DNA of 64,000 bases from Methanolapillus africanus (GTDB lineage: Archaea; Halobacteriota; Methanosarcinia; Methanosarcinales; Methanosarcinaceae): assembly GCF_032714475.1 (NCBI RefSeq), contig NZ_JAWDKD010000007.1, forward strand, positions 1 through 64,000, read 5' to 3'. A model generated the notes under the pieces. The model did no database searches and was not told where the DNA came from. It worked only from the letters and a program-made list of their open reading frames with translations. Positions 17,798 through 25,988 of the stretch are shown in pieces (the first letter of the stretch is position 1; every line of letters starts with the position of its first letter). Both the position numbers and the translations under genes were made by a program.

Positions 17798-19138
17798 TTA
17801 AGTTTTATCTTCAACGATGTAATCGTCTAATTTCCAAGCCAAATAAAGCGGAACAAACTTGACTTCTTTTCCGCTGACGTTATTCATCGTGGCTTTGATT
17901 GAAATTCTCGGATTGTATTGTTTTCGGTAAACGTCAAGACTTTTGGATTTGCTGTTGTGGTCCGCTTTGACTTCAATCGGTACGATGTCCGCGCCGAACT
18001 GCGCAATAAAATCGACCTCGGCTATGTTTTCCGACCGCCAATAAAACGGAACGGCGTTTTTCAAGTTGACCAGTTCGCACAAAACATAATTTTCGGCGAG
18101 CACGCCTTTGAATTCCTTGTAAATGTCTTTCAATTCGTTTTTGTTCGTCCGTTCAATAATAACCTCTGCCGGTACTTTTGCCGTTTTCCGGAGAAGACCG
18201 ATATCGGCAAAGTACAATTTGAAATAAGATAAATCGGAGTAGGCCGAAAGCGGAATGCCGGGCTTTGTGATTTTGGCGACTCTGTAAATTAAGCCGGCTT
18301 GAATCAGCCATTCCATCGCCTCTTCCAAATCCTTGGCCCGTTGACCGCTTTTGACATGGCTGAAGACAAATTTTTGATTTTCCCGGGCCAGTTGGACCGG
18401 AACGGAATCCCAAATCATCGACATTTTTGCAAATTCTTTCGGCGGCGCATGCTTTGCAAAATCTAATTTATAGCTGTCCAGTATTTTTTGCTGAATTTCT
18501 TCAACCGCTTCGATATTTTTCGTCCGGACCCAAGTTTCAACAACTTCCGGCATGCCGCCTGTGATGTAATAATTTCTCAAATATATCTCCAGTTTTTCCG
18601 TAAACGTCTCGGAAACCGCCTCTTTTGTGGAGAGATTTTTCAAATAATCACAAAGCATTTTTTCGCCGTTGGCCAATAAAAATTCATAAAAATTCATCGG
18701 ATAAAGCGTCATCAAATCCACTTTTCCGACCGGAAACGACGTCGAACCATGAGCAGAGAGAGCCACGCCGAGCAGCGAACCGGCGCAAACAATATGATAA
18801 GACGGCGCGTTTTCATAAAAATACTTCAAACTCGTCAAAGCCCGGCTGCAAAACTGGATTTCATCAAAAATGAGGAGCGTCTTCTCCGGTTGAATTTGTT
18901 TTTCTCTTAAAATACTCAACTCTTTGATGATGCGCTCCGGATCCAGATCAAATTCAAAAACATTCTGCAACGCCTCATTTCCTTCAAAGTTAAAATAAGC
19001 GGCATCGTCGTAATTAGATCGCCCGAATTCCTTCAGCAAATAGGTTTTTCCGCATTGGCGAACGCCTTTCAATATCAGCGGCTTTCTTGCCGGATGATTT
19101 TTCCAAGCCAACAGTTGATCACAAAACATTCTTTGCAT
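17798..19138 (-). CDS. AAA ATPase with DUF4143 domain
   Basis: The 446-residue protein has an N-terminal P-loop domain with Walker A GVRQCGKT (25-32) and Walker B LLIFDEIQF (about 88-96), and a C-terminal domain ending in a nuclease-like fold: LCELVNLKNAVPFYWRSENIAEVDFIAQFGADIVPIEVKAD. The spacing of that acidic and lysine series (E..D..IEVK) resembles a PD-(D/E)XK core. These ATPases are common, often multicopy, and of unclear role in gut archaea and bacteria. An array of TTCATATGAA palindromes lies directly upstream. The gene starts with ATG and ends with TAA. Confidence 0.88.
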   Translation of the reverse strand: MQRMFCDQLLAWKNHPARKPLILKGVRQCGKTYLLKEFGRSNYDDAAYFNFEGNEALQNVFEFDLDPERIIKELSILREKQIQPEKTLLIFDEIQFCSRALTSLKYFYENAPSYHIVCAGSLLGVALSAHGSTSFPVGKVDLMTLYPMNFYEFLLANGEKMLCDYLKNLSTKEAVSETFTEKLEIYLRNYYITGGMPEVVETWVRTKNIEAVEEIQQKILDSYKLDFAKHAPPKEFAKMSMIWDSVPVQLARENQKFVFSHVKSGQRAKDLEEAMEWLIQAGLIYRVAKITKPGIPLSAYSDLSYFKLYFADIGLLRKTAKVPAEVIIERTNKNELKDIYKEFKGVLAENYVLCELVNLKNAVPFYWRSENIAEVDFIAQFGADIVPIEVKADHNSKSKSLDVYRKQYNPRISIKATMNNVSGKEVKFVPLYLAWKLDDYIVEDKT

Positions 19139-19194
19139 TTTGACGCCCCGTTTGAAAGATTCAAGTTCAATAACGGATAATAAATAATCAAAGA

Positions 19195-19302
19195 TTCATA
19201 TAAATTTTGCGTTTTTTTCTGCATTATTCATATGAAAAATGTATAATATTTGAACATTATTCATATGAATAATGCGACAAATTACAACAATATTCATATG
19301 AA
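19195..19302. promoter_or_regulatory. array of four TTCATATGAA palindromes at 32-33 bp spacing
   Basis: TTCATATGAA occurs at 19227-19236, 19260-19269 and 19293-19302, and a variant TTCATATAAA at 19195-19204. The centres are 32-33 bp apart, close to three helical turns, so bound dimers would face the same side of the DNA. The array is just upstream of the DUF4143 ATPase start at 19138 and probably covers its promoter. It looks like a multi-site operator. No regulator gene is adjacent. Confidence 0.7.
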
Positions 19303-19369
19303 AAACGCAAAAACCGAATGATGGGCGACTTAATTAAGGGAAATATGTTGCCGATTTTAAACCAAAAAG

Positions 19370-19412
19370 AAAAAGTGTCGCTGTAACGCGCGCGCATGCT
19401 GCCGTCCAAAAA
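19370..19412 (-). repeat. dispersed GCGCGTTAT element, copy 5
   Basis: On the minus strand this reads GCATGCGCGCGCGTTACAGC followed by GACACTTTTTC. It lies about 105 bp after the rtcB stop, in rtcB orientation, preceded by a T/C-rich tract. Confidence 0.7.
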
Positions 19413-19506
19413 AGAAAACAAAAAAGGAAAGAAAGAAGAGAAGAGGAAAAAAAAGAAAAGGTATGATTGATTGAAAATGGAAATGAAATAAAATAAATTT
19501 CAATTT

Positions 19507-21024
19507 TCAACCTTTAATCACGCCGATCGGAATCAGCCTGGCCACTTTATTTGCAATGCCGAGTTGGTCGACCACGTCAACCACTTCGTCGCTCGGCTTG
19601 TAAACGCTCGGCGCTTCCTCAGCAATCACGGACGGCTTGTCGGCGCGAACCGTAATGCCTTGGCGGGCTAACTCTTCCCGGATGGCTTCGCCGCTCATAT
19701 TGCTTTTGGCTTGCCCGCGACCCATCACACGGCCGGCGCCATGGCAAGCGCTGCCGAATGAGAGTTCCATCGATCGGGGTCCGCCCTTGAGAACAAATGA
19801 CGGCGTTCCCATGCTTCCCGGAATCAAAACCGGTTGTCCGACATCACGGTAGTGCTGCGGCACTTCAGGGTGACCGGCCGGAAACGCACGGGTGGCGCCT
19901 TTTCGGTGAACATAAACGTCTTTCTTTTTGCCGTCAACCGTATGGGTTTCATATTTGGCGACGTTGTGAGCGACGTCGTAAAGCAGTTTCATGCCGAGTT
20001 CGTCGACGTCTTTGCCGTAAAAGTTTTCAAAAACCTCACGCGTCCAATGCATGATCACTTGCCGGTTCGCCCAGGCATAATTCGCGCCGCAGATCATCGC
20101 TTCATAATAGTCCTGCGCCTCTTTGGATTCGGCCGGCGCGCACGCTAATTGTTTGTCGGGAATATCGATCTTATATTTTTTGACCGCTTCATTCAGATTT
20201 TGAAGATGGTCGGTACAAATCTGATGGCCGGCGCCGCGGGAACCGCAGTGAATCATGACGTTGACTTGGCCTTCATACAATCCGTATGCTGCCGCCGCCA
20301 CAGGATCATAAATCTTGTCCACATACTGGATTTCCAAAAAGTGGTTGCCGCTGCCGAGAGTTCCGAACTGCGGACGCCCGCGCTGGCGCGCTTTGACGCC
20401 GACTTTTTCGGGATTGCCGCCTTTCATGAATCCGGCGGATTCGCAATTTTTGGTATCGTCCTCAATACCGTATCCGGATTCGACCGCCCATTCCGAACCG
20501 TGCAAGAAGGCATCCGTCAGCTGCGTATCGTTGACACGGAACTGTCCTTTGGAGCCGACGCCGGACGGAATTTTATGGAAAAGACTTTCTGTGAGCGTTT
20601 TGATGTGCGGAACGACGTCTTCGCGGGTGAGATTGGTTTTCATCAAACGGACGCCGCAATTGATGTCAAAGCCGACGCCGCCGGGGCTGATGACGCCTTC
20701 CTGCGGATCAAAAGCGGCGACGCCGCCGATTGTAAATCCGTAACCGAGATGGACGTCGGGCATCGCCATGGAATAATCCAAAATTCCGGGAAGCATAGAC
20801 ACGTTGGCGATTTGGTCGATGGTTGCCAAATCGATGCTGGAGAGAAGTTTTTCTGACAGGAAGATACGTCCGGGAACGCGCATGCCGCGTAAACGGGAAG
20901 TTGGAATGTCCCAGGTGTTTTCATTGACACGGTTGAGCGCGCCCATCACGTCTTCCGGGACGCTGTCGGTTGATTCTCTGTTCGAATCGCTTTTTCCTTT
21001 TTGATTTTCGTATTGTTGAGTCAT
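19507..21024 (-). CDS. rtcB: RNA-splicing ligase RtcB
   Basis: This 505-residue GTP- and Mn-dependent ligase joins 2',3'-cyclic phosphate to 5'-OH ends in tRNA splicing and RNA repair. Visible elements are GGVGFDINCGVRLM (about 115-128, metal ligands Asp120 and Cys123), HCGSRGAGHQ with a metal-binding His, and near the C-terminus FGSACHGAGRVMGR with the His that is guanylylated. The protein is about 20-25 residues longer at the N-terminus than usual. An in-frame ATG at codon 27 (20946) gives the usual length, and the ribosome-binding site at 21024 is weak. Its activator archease is encoded 2.5 kb away, with one gene between. Confidence 0.96.
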   Translation of the reverse strand: MTQQYENQKGKSDSNRESTDSVPEDVMGALNRVNENTWDIPTSRLRGMRVPGRIFLSEKLLSSIDLATIDQIANVSMLPGILDYSMAMPDVHLGYGFTIGGVAAFDPQEGVISPGGVGFDINCGVRLMKTNLTREDVVPHIKTLTESLFHKIPSGVGSKGQFRVNDTQLTDAFLHGSEWAVESGYGIEDDTKNCESAGFMKGGNPEKVGVKARQRGRPQFGTLGSGNHFLEIQYVDKIYDPVAAAAYGLYEGQVNVMIHCGSRGAGHQICTDHLQNLNEAVKKYKIDIPDKQLACAPAESKEAQDYYEAMICGANYAWANRQVIMHWTREVFENFYGKDVDELGMKLLYDVAHNVAKYETHTVDGKKKDVYVHRKGATRAFPAGHPEVPQHYRDVGQPVLIPGSMGTPSFVLKGGPRSMELSFGSACHGAGRVMGRGQAKSNMSGEAIREELARQGITVRADKPSVIAEEAPSVYKPSDEVVDVVDQLGIANKVARLIPIGVIKG

Positions 21025-21074
21025 GATTTTTCCCGGAAATTTGATAAAAATAATAGAATAATTTTAGATAATTG

Positions 21075-21225
21075 GTATTGAAATATTTGAAATTAAATTT
21101 TGGAATTGAAATATTTGAAATTAAATTTTGGAATTAAATTTTGAAATTGAATTTTGGAATTAAATTTTGAAATTGAATTTGGAATTGAAATTTGGAATTG
21201 AAATTTGGAATTGAAATTTGGAATC
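21075..21225. repeat. degenerate AT-rich direct repeats
   Basis: The gap between rtcB and the CoA-transferase (21025-21426) contains tandem, imperfect copies of TTTGGAATTGAAA and the longer variant TTTTGGAATTAAATTTTGAAA. No coding frame is plausible. The remainder of the gap is AT-rich. Confidence 0.75.
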
Positions 21226-21426
21226 AGAATACTTTAGAAATATTTGATTAATTTTTTAGAAAAAATTATTTGACAAGATAAATTGAAATATAAATGATTT
21301 GAGGGTAATAGTTAATGATTACCAATTCATTGATTTAATTGTTTGGAATATATTTTGGAAAAATTTAGATTTTTTAGAAAAATTTAAAAATCTTTTTAAA
21401 AACAGTGTTCATGCGGAGGTTTTTTA

Positions 21427-22989
21427 GTGTTCAAATTCATGTCCCCGGACGAAGCGGTCGGTTTAATCAAAGACGGAGACGTTATCGGCGTCAACGCTTT
21501 TTTGTCGATTAGCAATCCGACGGAACTTCATTTGGCGCTCACCCGCCGTTTTCAAAAAATGCAAAGCCCGCGCAACTTAACGGTTTATTGTTCCGCCGGA
21601 TTCGGCGACTGGAATGAGAATTCGCCGATTGAAGGCTACATTCAAGATGGAGCGGTTTCCTGCGCCGTTTTGGGACATCTCGGATCGATGCCGGTGACCG
21701 CTAAAAAAATATTAGCGGGCGACATTGAAGGATATAATTTACCGCTGGGATCGATGTCTCACATGATTCGAGCGGCAGCCGGCGGAAAAGACTTTTATGC
21801 CACCAAGATCGGCATGAATCTGTTTACCGACCCCGATATCGGCGGTTACAAACTCAACAGCGTTTCCAAAAGAGATTGGATCTCCAAAGCCAAAATCGGG
21901 AACGACGAATATTTGATTTACAAGACGCCTGAAATTGATATCGCTTTTATCAAAGGAACCAGCGCCGATTCCCAAGGAAATATTTCTTTTGAAAAGGAAT
22001 GCGCCACAGTCGACGCATTGGCTCTGGCACAGGCCGTTCACCGCCGGGGCGGCAAAGTGATTGTGCAAGTGGAGCGGGTCATTTCCAACCACCTGCGTCC
22101 CCGCAATGTGATTGTTCCCGGCATTTTGGTCGACGCAATCGTCGTTTGTTCCAACCAAAGCCAGATTTTGAGCGTCAACGGTTACGAACCAACGTATTCG
22201 GGCGACACGTATATTGAGCCCCAGGAGCTGGCCGAATGGGCGAAAGCCAAAGAGAAAAACGCGGCCAACCTCAGCGATACGGAACGCCTTCTCGTTGCGT
22301 CCCGCGCCTTTTTGGAACTGCATCCGGGGCAGGTGGCCAACATCGGCATCGGCATTCCGGAAGCGGTGGCGGTCGTCGCGGCCAAAGAAGGACTCTTGAA
22401 GGACATCACGCTGACAGTGGAATCCGGCGCGATCGGCGGTCTCCCGGCGTCCGGGGTTTCATTTGGCGCGACCAGCGGCGCCGACACGATTTATGATATG
22501 TCGCAGCAATTTGATTTTTATGACGGCGGCGGCCTCAACATTTGTTTCATCGGCGCTCTTGAAATTGACGGATCCGGAAACGTCAACGGCCACATGTCTT
22601 CCGGACGAATTACCGGCATCGGCGGTTTTGCCAACATCACACAATCAACGCCGACCGTTGTCTTTTGCGCCACATTTACAGCCGGCGGCCTCAAAGTGAA
22701 AATTGAAAACGAAAAGCTGAAAATCGAATCGGAAGGCAAGTTCCCAAAGTTTGTGAACCAAGTTCGTTCCATCAGCTTCAGTTCAATCAACGCGAAAGAA
22801 TCCAAACAGCGCGTTCTCTATGTGACGGAAAGATGCGTTTTTGAGTTGAAAGACTCCGGACTCGTGTTGACAGAAATCGTTGACGGCGTCGATTTGAAGA
22901 AAGATATTTTAGACCAATTGCCGTTTTCAGTGACGGTGTCACCTTATTTGAAAACGATTCCAGCCAGACTGATTGGGGAAAATGCGTAA
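21427..22989 (+). CDS. acyl-CoA transferase (YdiF/acetoacetate-type, fused subunits)
   Basis: The 520-residue protein contains both the alpha-like half (about 1-260) and the beta-like half (about 280-510) of a class I CoA-transferase, as in the YdiF/COG4670 family. These enzymes move CoA between a carboxylic acid and an acyl-CoA through a glutamyl-CoA intermediate. The catalytic Glu is likely Glu332 in TVESGAIGG, followed by the expected GGLPASGVSFGAT and FYDGGGLNICFIGALEID segments. The start is GTG, with GGAGG eight bases upstream. Such enzymes are typical of fermentative bacteria, so transfer into the methanogen is possible. The physiological acid is not readable from the sequence. Confidence 0.9.
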   Translation: MFKFMSPDEAVGLIKDGDVIGVNAFLSISNPTELHLALTRRFQKMQSPRNLTVYCSAGFGDWNENSPIEGYIQDGAVSCAVLGHLGSMPVTAKKILAGDIEGYNLPLGSMSHMIRAAAGGKDFYATKIGMNLFTDPDIGGYKLNSVSKRDWISKAKIGNDEYLIYKTPEIDIAFIKGTSADSQGNISFEKECATVDALALAQAVHRRGGKVIVQVERVISNHLRPRNVIVPGILVDAIVVCSNQSQILSVNGYEPTYSGDTYIEPQELAEWAKAKEKNAANLSDTERLLVASRAFLELHPGQVANIGIGIPEAVAVVAAKEGLLKDITLTVESGAIGGLPASGVSFGATSGADTIYDMSQQFDFYDGGGLNICFIGALEIDGSGNVNGHMSSGRITGIGGFANITQSTPTVVFCATFTAGGLKVKIENEKLKIESEGKFPKFVNQVRSISFSSINAKESKQRVLYVTERCVFELKDSGLVLTEIVDGVDLKKDILDQLPFSVTVSPYLKTIPARLIGENA

Positions 22990-23029
22990 GATTTTGATTT
23001 TTTCCCTTTCTCTTTTTTTGTTTTCTTTT

Positions 23030-23075
23030 TTGGGCGAGCGGCTGCGCGCGCGTTATAGCGACACTTTTTTGTTTC
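23030..23075 (+). repeat. dispersed GCGCGTTAT element, copy 6
   Basis: GGCGAGCGGCTGCGCGCGCG followed by TTATAGCGACACTTTTTTG lies about 55 bp after the CoA-transferase stop, in its orientation, after a pyrimidine-rich tract. It is nearly identical in layout to copy 2 behind pheS. Confidence 0.85.
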
Positions 23076-23120
23076 GAGTTTTTGAAAAACGAGTGGGCAT
23101 TTTTTGTATATTTCAAGAAA

Positions 23121-23402
23121 GCCCTCCCGATCAAATCAGACGCAATTGCGTCTGATTTAATCGGAATCCGATTAACAAGATTAGATACAGTGACAGTAGG
23201 TGCAAATCGGATTAGGAATACAACTGTATTTTTAGAAACCGTAGGTGCAATCAGCAATCTAAAAATAGTGAACTGTAGGTGCAAACTGCAATCTAATAAT
23301 AGTTAACAGCAGGTACAATCTGTACTATAAATTGGAATGTATCTTACGGATCGGATTCCGCAAAATACAGACGCAAAACGTCTGATTTGCGGGATGGTTT
23401 GC
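23121..23402 (+). mobile_element. 282-bp element with terminal inverted repeats, copy 2
   Basis: This is the partner of 13123-13379. The right end (ATCGGATTCCG at 23350 to GGGATGGTTTGC ending 23402) is close to the other copy's end at 13123-13177, and continues inward through the shared GTAAGATACATTCCAATTT. The left end begins CTCCCGATCAAATCAGACGC. The interior holds three or four units around TTGCACCTACAGTT spaced roughly 35-40 bp apart. No coding capacity is visible. Confidence 0.75.
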
Positions 23403-23446
23403 ACGGTAAGCAAAAAATAAAATGAAATAAACTTTGCGCGACCGAA

Positions 23447-23486
23447 GGGAGCTGTTTGCGAAGCAAGCTTATAGAAACAGACTCCC
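23447..23486. other. stem-loop upstream of the archease terminator
   Basis: GGGAG-CTGTTT pairs with AAACAG-A-CTCCC around an 17-nt loop. It lies between the inverted-repeat element and the archease gene, with unusually GC-rich flanks (TTTGCGCGACCGAAGGG). It could be part of a further repeat family or a 3' RNA structure. Confidence 0.4.
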
Positions 23487-23495
23487 ACCGCCCTG

Positions 23496-23525
23496 AAAAA
23501 TTCCGAGCGAAGCGACGGAATTTTT
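23496..23525 (-). terminator. archease gene terminator hairpin
   Basis: AAAAATTCCG pairs perfectly with CGGAATTTTT around a ten-base loop. It starts right after the archease TAA on the minus strand, and the descending arm ends in a T-run. Confidence 0.7.
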
Positions 23526-23960
23526 TTAAAGATCCAAAACAACTTCCGTCTCAAACCCGGAATCTGTCTTCTCAACTCGAATATGATTGTAAGTGACAGC
23601 CTTGACTTCTGTTCTGAAATTCTGCTTGGACGAATCAATCGGTTCGCCGGAAATGGTTGCCGTGACCGAATAAATGCCGTTCGTTTGTTGGATTTCGTGA
23701 ACGGTGATGTTTCCGAAAAGCGTTTCTTCGGCGTCGAACAAAAAAAGAAGTTCGGACAGGAAATGAACCAAAAGGTCTTCCAATTCCGACGCGTAAACTT
23801 CAACATCAAATTCGACTTCCGGCGAAATGTTTGAAACGTCGGCAATCACGTTGAACATCGCCAGCGCCGAATTTTCAAAAACGTGTTCCAAAGAATCGCC
23901 GTACGCAATAAACCGTGTGTCAGCGATATGGTCTAAATAAATAAAAGGGGAATTTGTCAT
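23526..23960 (-). CDS. archease, activator of RtcB
   Basis: The 144-residue protein matches the archease family, a small metal-binding protein that speeds guanylylation and turnover of the RNA ligase RtcB. Seen here are the N-terminal HIADTRFIAYG (His11, Asp14), the segment ASELEDLLVHFLSELLFLFDAEE and the C-terminal VKAVTYNHIRVEK followed by a closing VVLDL, whose acidic residues form the calcium site in known structures. Length and ends agree with the family. It lies near rtcB, on the same strand, with the CoA-transferase in between on the other strand. Confidence 0.94.
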   Translation of the reverse strand: MTNSPFIYLDHIADTRFIAYGDSLEHVFENSALAMFNVIADVSNISPEVEFDVEVYASELEDLLVHFLSELLFLFDAEETLFGNITVHEIQQTNGIYSVTATISGEPIDSSKQNFRTEVKAVTYNHIRVEKTDSGFETEVVLDL

Positions 23961-24024
23961 GGGAACACCGTTTTTTGAAAGCGGATTTATTTTTATTGTT
24001 TTTAATTACTTTTATTATTTTTGA

Positions 24025-24717
24025 TTATTGAGCGTTCTTTGCTTTTTCAGCCTTCTCCGCGCGTTCTTCGGCGCGGATGGCTTTCCATATGTAATAAATG
24101 CGTTGAAGCGCCGTGATGTGAGAGAAAATCGCAATGATCACCATGACCCAGCCTAAGAACGAAAGACCGTAAAACGATTCCGATGTGTGGAAAATCAAAT
24201 CATAAATGAAATCCAACGACGCGCCCGCCAAAATGATGATCAGGCGGTCGGCCCGGCCCATAATGCCGCCGTAATAGCGGCCGATGCCCATCGCTTGAGC
24301 TTGCGTTCCGAGGTAACTGGTGAGGAGAACGCCGACAATGGCGACGAGACCGATTTGCCACGGACAAAGGCCGCCGAAAATGATACCGCAGATGATGAAA
24401 ACGTCGGCGTAGCGGTCGATGACGTGATCCAAAAAGTCGCCGCGCTTTCCGGCGACGCCCATAATCCGGGCGACGGCGCCGTCAAAGGCGTCAAGACCGG
24501 AGTTGATCAAAACACAAAAAACGGCGACCAAAAGCATCCAATAGGACGGAACGACGTAATTCGTTCCCGCCAAATAAAAAGAAACGCCGGCTAAAAATGA
24601 GAAAATTAAAGATAAAACGGAAAGAACGTCAGGCGTGACTTTAAGTTTCACAAGATGCACAGCAACCGGATTGATGAACTTATCCGTCACAAAAGGCCTG
24701 AGAGAATCTGCTGCCAT
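24025..24717 (-). CDS. archaetidylinositol phosphate synthase-type CDP-alcohol phosphotransferase
   Basis: This integral membrane protein of 230 residues carries the full CDP-alcohol phosphotransferase motif D-x2-DG-x2-AR-x8-G-x3-D-x3-D at Asp76, Asp79, Gly80, Ala83, Arg84, Gly93, Asp97 and Asp101. It has about six hydrophobic helices and a Lys/Glu/Ala-rich cytoplasmic tail. In methanogens the closest characterised relatives join CDP-archaeol to inositol phosphate in phospholipid synthesis; other head groups are possible. The lysine-rich tail repeats (AEERAEKAEKAKNAQ) are probably a helix. The ATG start is clear. Confidence 0.85.
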   Translation of the reverse strand: MAADSLRPFVTDKFINPVAVHLVKLKVTPDVLSVLSLIFSFLAGVSFYLAGTNYVVPSYWMLLVAVFCVLINSGLDAFDGAVARIMGVAGKRGDFLDHVIDRYADVFIICGIIFGGLCPWQIGLVAIVGVLLTSYLGTQAQAMGIGRYYGGIMGRADRLIIILAGASLDFIYDLIFHTSESFYGLSFLGWVMVIIAIFSHITALQRIYYIWKAIRAEERAEKAEKAKNAQ

Positions 24718-24837
24718 TGAATTATTTCCCCATATATGAATGATGACAATAAGAGAACGGATTCCTTTATAAATTTACTTCTACAACTTTATATGATAAA
24801 CATAACGGGCTTCAAATTGATTTTGATTTTCATCATA

Positions 24838-25452
24838 TTAAAACAAATTTTTAGCCGTTGCATACAAATATTTGATTTTCGCTGCATATTCCAGCTGTGT
24901 TGTGATACGGTAGGCTTGCTTTAAATCGTTGCCGATGGCGAATGTGCCGTGTCCGAGAACAACGATTCCCGAAACGGTTTTTGCGTTTCCGTCCGTTTCC
25001 TTTCCGAAAGCAAAAGCGTTTGCGGCATTGATCGCCAGCTCGTCGCTGCCGATCCCGCCGACAACGATCGGGATTTCCCCCAAAAACAGTTTTCCTTCGC
25101 TGTCGACCGGCACAATCGACGCGTTGCCGGCTTCAAACTCAAGAAGCGACATGACGACCGAATACGGGCAATGCGCATGAAGAATGGCTTTTGCATCCGT
25201 TTCCTGATAGATTTTCCGGTGAACGGCGGTTTCCGAAGACGCCATCTTTTCCGCCGTCGATTTGCTGCCGGCCGGGAAGAGCGGCACTTCAACGATTGAA
25301 TTTTGATCGAGTTCATCCATCGCAGCGCCCGTTTTTGTAATAAGAATCGTGTCGCTGGAAACGGAACGAACGCTCATGTTTCCGAAATTGGATTCCACCA
25401 ACCCGGACCCGACCACCCGTTTGCCGATGGCTTGAAACTCCTGCCACATCAT
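24838..25452 (-). CDS. class II aldolase, L-fuculose-phosphate aldolase type
   Basis: The 204-residue enzyme shows the zinc-aldolase signature SNFGNMSVR (21-29), TKTGAAM, SSETAVHRKIY with catalytic Glu74, HAHCP (His92 and His94 as zinc ligands) and LGHGTFA with the third zinc His. In methanogens the homologue (MJ1418) cleaves fuculose 1-phosphate and is thought to supply lactaldehyde, a precursor of the 2-phospholactate part of coenzyme F420. That role is inferred here. Two ATG codons lie in tandem at the start, behind GGTGA. Confidence 0.85.
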   Translation of the reverse strand: MMWQEFQAIGKRVVGSGLVESNFGNMSVRSVSSDTILITKTGAAMDELDQNSIVEVPLFPAGSKSTAEKMASSETAVHRKIYQETDAKAILHAHCPYSVVMSLLEFEAGNASIVPVDSEGKLFLGEIPIVVGGIGSDELAINAANAFAFGKETDGNAKTVSGIVVLGHGTFAIGNDLKQAYRITTQLEYAAKIKYLYATAKNLF

Positions 25453-25587
25453 GATTTCACCAAATGATTTTGAAAAAGAAAAGCGAAGACAATAATAAAT
25501 AAGAAGAGTTCAAAAAAATATAAAGTATCCGCTCAAATTTCCATAAGATTTATTTAGAAGAATACCGTTAAGGGTTTGTTTCATAAA

Positions 25588-25659
25588 GCCTCGTTAGCTC
25601 AGCGGTGGAGCGAGTGATTTGTAATCACTAGGTCGCGTGTTCAAATCACGCACGGGGCT
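25588..25659 (+). tRNA. tRNA-Thr (TGT)
   Basis: The acceptor stem GCCTCGT/ACGGGGC, D arm GCTC...GAGC, anticodon stem AGTGA/TCACT with loop TTTGTAA (anticodon TGT) and T arm GCGTG-TTCAAAT-CACGC are all complete. A T-rich stretch follows the 3' end. No CCA is encoded. Its 3' side borders the AT-rich STAND/STAS island. Confidence 0.95.
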
Positions 25660-25713
25660 CTTGCTTTTTTCTTTTTTTGAATTTCAAGCTTTATAAAATA
25701 GGTTTCTCAAAAA

Positions 25714-25968
25714 TCATCGAGAAACAATCTCAATCATTTTTTGAGCGTCTTCCGACAAATGAATTTCCGAAATATTTTTGCTGCTTTTTCGTTTTTGAAC
25801 GACATATTCATGAGCGAAAGCCCGGCTCATAAAATTCACATCCTTAAAGTCAACCAAGATTTCATCTGCCGGGAATGATTCGAATTCATCAAACAGATCT
25901 GCTGCAGATTTTCGGATCGAGAGAACGGGAGCGATCTCAGAACCGATATTGATTATTTTGGAAATCAT
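25714..25968 (-). CDS. STAS-like protein (DUF4325 type)
   Basis: The 84-residue protein has the pattern I recall for STAS-like DUF4325 proteins: a short beta-rich start, SAADLFDEFE, then ILVDFKDVNFMSRAFAHEYVVQKR, a helix and a final strand-helix pair. STAS domains bind partners such as anti-sigma-like kinases or NTPases. It starts 20 bp after the stop of the STAND protein on the same strand. Its ribosome-binding site (GAGG, eight bases before ATG) lies next to that stop, so the two are probably one translationally coupled operon. It may regulate or complete the STAND system. Confidence 0.75.
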   Translation of the reverse strand: MISKIINIGSEIAPVLSIRKSAADLFDEFESFPADEILVDFKDVNFMSRAFAHEYVVQKRKSSKNISEIHLSEDAQKMIEIVSR

Positions 25969-25988
25969 CTGAAAAACCTCGTTAAATC

